The position numbers were made by a program, and so were the translations under genes. This document shows positions 60,137 through 64,000 of a stretch of 64,000 nt of DNA, in pieces. The notes beneath the pieces were generated by a model. The model saw only the letters and a program-made list of their open reading frames with translations, was not told where the DNA came from and ran no database searches. Each line of letters opens with the position of its first letter. The first letter of the stretch is position 1. Source of the stretch: a bacterium Scap17 (GTDB lineage Bacteria; Pseudomonadota; Gammaproteobacteria; Pseudomonadales; Halomonadaceae); contig VINJ01000001.1 in assembly GCA_013376735.1 (NCBI GenBank), forward strand, positions 248,001 through 312,000. Direction: 5' to 3'.

Positions 60137-60898
60137 ATGTCTGTTGCTGTTCATCGCCTGGTGGCGGCGCTGTCGTCCGCGCTGGCGCGTTTCCCGTCTC
60201 GTCATGGCCTGCGCCCCGCAGCCTGGCTGACGCCGTTGCTGATGCTGGGCACCCTGGTGGCCAGTCAGCCTGCCGCCGCCCACCCGCACGGCTGGGTCGA
60301 CCTGCGGGTGACGCTGCGCCTCGATGACCAGGGGCGGGCCGTCGCGATGCGTCAGTATTGGCTGCTCGACCCCTTCTACAGCTTGACGCTGCGTCAGGAA
60401 CTGGCCGCGCTCGAGGACGATACCAGCATGGAGCAGCGCCTCGATGTGCTGGGCAGCGAGATTCTGGCCAATCTGTCGCAGTTCGATTACTACACCCATG
60501 TCACCCTGGACGGCGAGCCCGTGGCGCTTGGCAAGGCGACGCGCCAGACCACCTGGCTCAAGGGCGAGCGTGTCGCCTTCCAGATGGAGCTGCCGCTGGC
60601 CGAGCCGGTCGCGATGGCTGGCCACACCCTCAGTTATCGCATCTACGACCCCACCTATTACATCGAGATACTGCATGACCCGGACGCCATCGCCGTGCAG
60701 CAAGGGCTGGTGGTGAGCGGACTGGAAGGGCAGGACTCGGCGCTCGACTGCACGCCGGGCATCACGCCGGCCGATCCGGACCCATCCAAGGTCGCCGAGG
60801 CCTCGATGCTGGATATCAACGCCACCGCACCGATGGATCTCGGCCAGTACTTCGCCGAAGTCGGCAGTGTCAGTTGTGGGGTGACTGATGAGCAGTGA
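60137..60898 (+). CDS. DUF1007 family periplasmic protein
   Basis: A 253-residue protein with a signal peptide ending in VASQPAAAHPHGW near residue 47. The HPHGWVDLRV start of the mature domain is the DUF1007 signature, with His residues likely to bind metal. Family members are encoded next to NicO-type transporters and often controlled by Zur. Two Cys residues near the C-terminus could form a disulfide. GGAG precedes the ATG at 60137. It overlaps the next gene by 11 bp. Confidence 0.87.
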   Translation: MSVAVHRLVAALSSALARFPSRHGLRPAAWLTPLLMLGTLVASQPAAAHPHGWVDLRVTLRLDDQGRAVAMRQYWLLDPFYSLTLRQELAALEDDTSMEQRLDVLGSEILANLSQFDYYTHVTLDGEPVALGKATRQTTWLKGERVAFQMELPLAEPVAMAGHTLSYRIYDPTYYIEILHDPDAIAVQQGLVVSGLEGQDSALDCTPGITPADPDPSKVAEASMLDINATAPMDLGQYFAEVGSVSCGVTDEQ

Positions 60899-62144
60899 GC
60901 CGAAGGACACCAGTGGACTTGGCGATATCAAGAGCCTCAAGGGCATGCGTGATGGCCTGCTGAAGCCGGCCTCGTCGCGGGGGCGGCGCCTGGCCGGTTG
61001 GCTGGCGGTCGGCTGCGGGCTGCTCGTGCTGGGCATGGCGTTCTGGCCAGGCCTGGTGCAGGGCTGGGGCGAGGCGCTGGGGTGGGTCTTCGCCGAGCAA
61101 TCGCGTTTCCAGCGCTCGCTGGGGCGCGCCATGAATGAGCTTGCCGCGCACCCCGGCACGCCCTGGGCGCTGATCGGGCTGTCCTTCGCCTATGGCGTGC
61201 TGCATGCCGCGGGTCCCGGCCATGGCAAGGTCGTCATCAGTACGCTGCTGGTCAGTCAGCCCATCGTTCGGCGCCGTGCGCTGTGGTTGTCACTGCTGGC
61301 GGCCTTGCTGCAGGGCGTCAGTGCGCTGGTGCTGGTCGGTCTCGGGGCGGGGCTGCTCGACTGGGCGGGGCGCGATGTGCTCGGGCAGGTCGAGAAGGTC
61401 ACCCTGCTCAGTCATCTCGGGGTGCTGGTGCTGGGGGTGCTGTTGCTGTGGCGCGCCGCGCGTTCCTTGTGGCGCGCGCTCAGCGCCCGGGCTGTCTCAA
61501 GCCCGGTTTCAGGCACGACCAAGCCAGAGGCGCCAGCGATGCAGGGGCTGGCGTTCGAGCCGTCGCCTGGCCACGACCACGTACACTCTCATAGCCACGC
61601 TCATTCACATGGGTACGTTCATTCACATGGGCATGACTGTGGTTGCGGCCATGCGCATGGCGTGACGGCGGAGCAGGCCAGTGGCAACTGGCGCACCATG
61701 GGCATGGCGGTGCTGGCGATCGGCCTGCGGCCGTGCTCCGGCGCGATTCTGGTCTTGCTGGCCGCGCTGGCGCTGAACATGGTCGGCAGCGGGGTACTGG
61801 CGGTGCTGGCAATGTCATTGGGCACCGCGCTGACGGTGGGTAGCGTGGCGATGGCCACCCTGATCATGAGGGCCAGCGGACGTCTGGCAGCGGCCGGCGC
61901 GCGTCTGGGTGGGCCGCACTCGGACGGTCGCGCGCGTCGTCAGTGGCCGTGGGCGGCACTGGTCGGGCTGCTCGGCGGCATCATCATCACTGTCTTTGGC
62001 GCCTTGCTGGTCGCCAGCAGCTTCAAGGCGCTGGACTCTCCCTCCGGTCGCGGTGCTTCGCCGTTCGATCGCTCGGCATCGGGCACCTCCCTGCAGAGCC
62101 CTCTGGGCCCGAGATCCTCAGGGCAGACCTCAGGCGGCGAGTGA
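60888..62144 (+). CDS. NicO-family metal transporter
   Basis: A 418-residue membrane protein. A first segment is followed by SFAYGVLHAAGPGHGKVVIST, the NicO/RcnA signature with HAxGPGHGK, and further segments contain IGLRPCSGAILVLLAALALNM. A cytoplasmic or periplasmic loop near residues 225-258 is packed with His (HDHVHSHSHAHSHGYVHSHG). Nickel, cobalt or zinc are possible substrates. Pairing with DUF1007 and the Zur-like box point to zinc, though this is an inference. Confidence 0.85.
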   Translation: MSSEPKDTSGLGDIKSLKGMRDGLLKPASSRGRRLAGWLAVGCGLLVLGMAFWPGLVQGWGEALGWVFAEQSRFQRSLGRAMNELAAHPGTPWALIGLSFAYGVLHAAGPGHGKVVISTLLVSQPIVRRRALWLSLLAALLQGVSALVLVGLGAGLLDWAGRDVLGQVEKVTLLSHLGVLVLGVLLLWRAARSLWRALSARAVSSPVSGTTKPEAPAMQGLAFEPSPGHDHVHSHSHAHSHGYVHSHGHDCGCGHAHGVTAEQASGNWRTMGMAVLAIGLRPCSGAILVLLAALALNMVGSGVLAVLAMSLGTALTVGSVAMATLIMRASGRLAAAGARLGGPHSDGRARRQWPWAALVGLLGGIIITVFGALLVASSFKALDSPSGRGASPFDRSASGTSLQSPLGPRSSGQTSGGE

Positions 62145-62188
62145 GATCAGCGCCGCCAAGGCAGGCGTGCCGCTTGCTACCTGCAAGT

Positions 62189-62223
62189 TACGAAAACGGG
62201 GCCCATCGGGCCCCGTTTTCGTA
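62189..62223. terminator. bidirectional intrinsic terminator
   Basis: TACGAAAACGGGGCCC and its complement form a perfect 16-bp stem with an ATC loop, with CGTTTTCG in the arm. It separates the convergent NicO and HIT genes. Confidence 0.9.
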
Positions 62224-62246
62224 GATGTGAGAGCGTGGATGACAGT

Positions 62247-62282
62247 GTCTGCAAGAACGTAGGTGTCAGTGAAAACGCAGGT
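62247..62282. repeat. 18-bp tandem repeat, two copies
   Basis: GTCTGCAAGAACGTAGGT and GTCAGTGAAAACGCAGGT lie at 62247 and 62265, ending a few bases from the stop codon of the HIT gene (minus strand). Confidence 0.7.
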
Positions 62283-62289
62283 GATGGCG

Positions 62290-62718
62290 TCAGTAGGAAT
62301 AGCTCGGCAGCTCGGCGATCTTCATGCGCAGAGTGTCGATCAGCACCGTCAGCGTCTCGCTGTCGTGGGGCTCGGCCGTGCCGACGCCCCACACCGGCCC
62401 CGGCCAGGCTTCATCATCGCTGCGGCGGGCAATCACGTGCATGTGCAGCTGCGGCACCATGTTGCCCAGTGCGCCGATATTGAGCTTCTCGCCGCCGCTC
62501 ACCGTCATCAGCAGCTCGCCCAGTTGGGTGGTTTCCTGCCACAGCTGCTGCTGGGCGCTGCTGTCCAGCTCGTAGATCTCGCGGATGGCATCGCGGCGCG
62601 GAATCAGTATCAGCCACGGATAGCGCGCATCGTTCATCAGGCGCACGGTGCACAGCGGCAGATCGGCCACGAAGTGAGTGTCGGCATCCAGCTGCGGGTG
62701 AAGGCTGAAGGGGGTCAT
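62290..62718 (-). CDS. HIT-domain nucleotide hydrolase
   Basis: A 142-residue protein with HIT fold (RYPWLILIPRRDAIREIYEL and the active-site VPQLHMHVIARRSDD). The motif reads QLHMHVI instead of the canonical HxHxH, which is common in gammaproteobacterial members that hydrolyse dinucleoside polyphosphates. The start at 62718 was chosen because the frame upstream is unlike the family and runs through the divergent promoter. Confidence 0.88.
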   Translation of the reverse strand: MTPFSLHPQLDADTHFVADLPLCTVRLMNDARYPWLILIPRRDAIREIYELDSSAQQQLWQETTQLGELLMTVSGGEKLNIGALGNMVPQLHMHVIARRSDDEAWPGPVWGVGTAEPHDSETLTVLIDTLRMKIAELPSYSY

Positions 62719-63122
62719 CGTCTCTCCTTGATCGGATGGAGCAGGGCGGGCGTGTGTCGAGGGCAAAGGGTAACCCGAATCGTGGCGGATGCCCTGGCTT
62801 GAACGCCCGCGAATGCCTTCAGTGTGACCAGATCGGCAAAATCCTGCCACTTTGCGGATTGCCCGTGCGCGCTCTGGAGGCTGCGCAATGCCCCCATCGC
62901 CAAATACCGCGCCGCGCGGACAGTTGCTAACCTTCTTCCTACGCTGAAGCAGAGGCTCGCAACGAACGCCCCACGCAAAAGAGGGCTACCTTGCGCATTG
63001 TCGGTCGCGACATGGCCAGTACCGTCCAGGGCCAGAGCCTGCTCAGCCGCTATGTCCGTCTGCCTAACCACATTACAAGAATGCTCAACCTGCGCCCTGC
63101 AGGTTCGCCAAGGAGTCACTCC
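62719..63122. other. divergent region HIT gene / TAXI binding protein
   Basis: No gene is visible in these 404 bp. AACCTGC and GCAGGTT (63087-63105) form a 7-bp hairpin directly before the ribosome site of the TAXI gene and could affect its translation. No convincing -24/-12 promoter was found. Confidence 0.4.
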
Positions 63123-64000
63123 ATGCAAAAGCGCCAGTTCCTCAAGGCCGGTCTCGGTCTCGCCATCGCAGCCTCTCTTGGTCTCAGTGCCGTGGCTCAG
63201 GCGGACAGCAAGTACATCATGGGTACCGCCACCACCGGTGGCACCTTCTACCCGGTCGGCGTGGCACTCTCCACGCTGATCAAGGTCAAGCTCGAGCCGA
63301 CCGCCGGCATCTCCGTGTCCGCGATCTCCTCTGCCGGCTCCGGCGAGAACCTCAAGCTGATGGAAGAGGACCAGGCCCAGTTCGGCATCATCCAGGGCCT
63401 CTACGGCGCCTGGGCATGGAATGGCACTCCGCCGGTCAACAAGGCGCACAAGAACCTGCGCAGCGTCTCGATGCTGTGGCAGAACGTCGAGCACTTCGTG
63501 GCCCGCAACGATGAGGTCAAGTCCGGCACCATCGAGGACATGACCAACTTCTACGGCAAGAGCTTCTCCATCGGCAAGAAGAATTCCGGTACCGAAGGTT
63601 CGGGTCGCTTCATCCTCGAGCAGCTGGGCATCGATGCCGACAAGATGGATCTGGCCTACATGGGCTATGGCCCGAGCGCCGACGCGATGCAGAACGGCAA
63701 CATCGATGGCATGAACATCCCGGCCGGCGCACCGGCCTCCGCCGTGACCCGCGCCTACGCCAACCTGGGCGGTGAGATCACCACGCTGGACTTCACCGAA
63801 GAGCAGCTGGCCAAGGTCAACTCCCAGTTCGAGCTGTGGACCCCGTATGAAATCGCCGCTGGCACCTACCCGGGCCAGGACAAGGCGATCAACACCATCG
63901 CCCAGCCGAACATCCTGGTGGTGCGTGACGATGTCTCCGAAGAAGACGTCTATCAGATCACCAAGACCATGTACGAGAACCTGCCGTTCCTGAACAACAT
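63123..64000 (+). CDS. TAXI-family TRAP binding protein, 3' end outside window
   Basis: At least 292 residues of a TRAP-associated extracytoplasmic immunogenic (TAXI) solute receptor. The signal is MQKRQFLKAGLGLAIAASLG with a KRxFLK Tat-like core and cleavage near AVAQADSKY. The mature start KYIMGTATTGGTFYPVGVALSTLIK and MQNGNIDGMNIPAGAPASAV are TAXI hallmarks. Members bind glutamate, 2-oxoglutarate or similar ligands and are partnered by fused DctQM permeases. AAGGAG precedes the ATG. Control by the nearby DctB system is possible but not shown. Confidence 0.9.
   Translation, partial: MQKRQFLKAGLGLAIAASLGLSAVAQADSKYIMGTATTGGTFYPVGVALSTLIKVKLEPTAGISVSAISSAGSGENLKLMEEDQAQFGIIQGLYGAWAWNGTPPVNKAHKNLRSVSMLWQNVEHFVARNDEVKSGTIEDMTNFYGKSFSIGKKNSGTEGSGRFILEQLGIDADKMDLAYMGYGPSADAMQNGNIDGMNIPAGAPASAVTRAYANLGGEITTLDFTEEQLAKVNSQFELWTPYEIAAGTYPGQDKAINTIAQPNILVVRDDVSEEDVYQITKTMYENLPFLNN

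Noticed and set aside
62719-63122. Sigma-54 promoter for the TAXI binding protein
   Set aside because: Several GG and GC pairs were tried, but none with 10-base spacing also had the TTGC element, so I do not claim one.
1-64000. tRNA, rRNA, insertion sequences and phage genes
   Set aside because: No T-loop-like motifs with a matching acceptor stem, no rRNA-like segments and no transposase or integrase motifs were seen by eye. A tRNA and IS search would be needed to exclude small or degenerate ones.

Overview
The window comes from a chromosome of a high-GC marine or halophilic gammaproteobacterium, most likely a Halomonadaceae member of the Halomonas/Cobetia type. Evidence for this: an EctD ectoine hydroxylase very similar in sequence to that of Halomonas, a BetT-type betaine/choline carrier, several TRAP transporters, and the thrB - DUF2782 - polA order known from Pseudomonas and Halomonas. 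No rRNA, tRNA, insertion sequence, prophage or CRISPR array was recognised.

Layout. 1-2 kb: a CsgG/HfaB-type outer-membrane lipoprotein and the start of a secreted Asp/Ser/Ala-rich protein (surface adhesin or fibre export). 2-11 kb: ectD, a fumarylacetoacetate-hydrolase-family enzyme, speA, thrB, a DUF2782 protein and polA. 11-12 kb: an AT-rich islet with one orphan gene. 12.3-18.4 kb: a sigma-54 activator with PAS domain and a TRAP transporter operon (dctP-dctQ-dctM-SDR-like) linked by a shared palindromic operator and a -24/-12 promoter. 18.6-26.8 kb: an M20 amidohydrolase, a TmpA/TmpB-like pair of iron oxygenases (predicted to turn a trimethylammonio-phosphonate into glycine betaine plus phosphate), an OpuAC-type betaine-like binding protein, and a polar amino acid ABC transporter. 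27-31.6 kb: a second sigma-54 unit (iron alcohol dehydrogenase, SLC23-type permease, PAS/AAA+/Fis regulator) with its own palindromic activator sites and -24/-12 promoter. 31.7-35.5 kb: a TetR-EmrA-EmrB efflux locus, with a 28-bp tandem repeat array running into the tetR 3' end. 35.7-39.4 kb: a complete FtrABCD iron uptake operon with a possible Fur box. 39.6-47.6 kb: tmcA, a 38-residue lipoprotein, pepD, a basic secreted protein, a DJ-1/PfpI protein and rmuC with a probable frameshift near its 3' end. 47.8-50.5 kb: a four-gene bufferin (copper-buffering RiPP-like) cluster. 50.6-64 kb: an App1-like phosphatase, dps, betT, two lipoproteins, a DctB-type kinase with a degenerate DctD-like partner, a DUF1007/NicO metal transport pair behind a Zur-like box, a HIT protein, and the start of a TAXI-type TRAP binding protein.

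Two themes connect the genes. Several loci feed compatible-solute metabolism (EctD, TmpA/B, OpuAC-like protein, BetT) or metal handling (FtrABCD, bufferin, Dps, DUF1007/NicO). In addition, many 3' gene ends carry a private short tandem repeat, mostly 15, 16, 18, 21 or 28 bp in period, next to or overlapping a stop codon or terminator. The sequences are unrelated from site to site, but the position is consistent. This recurring architecture is not explained by any one feature.
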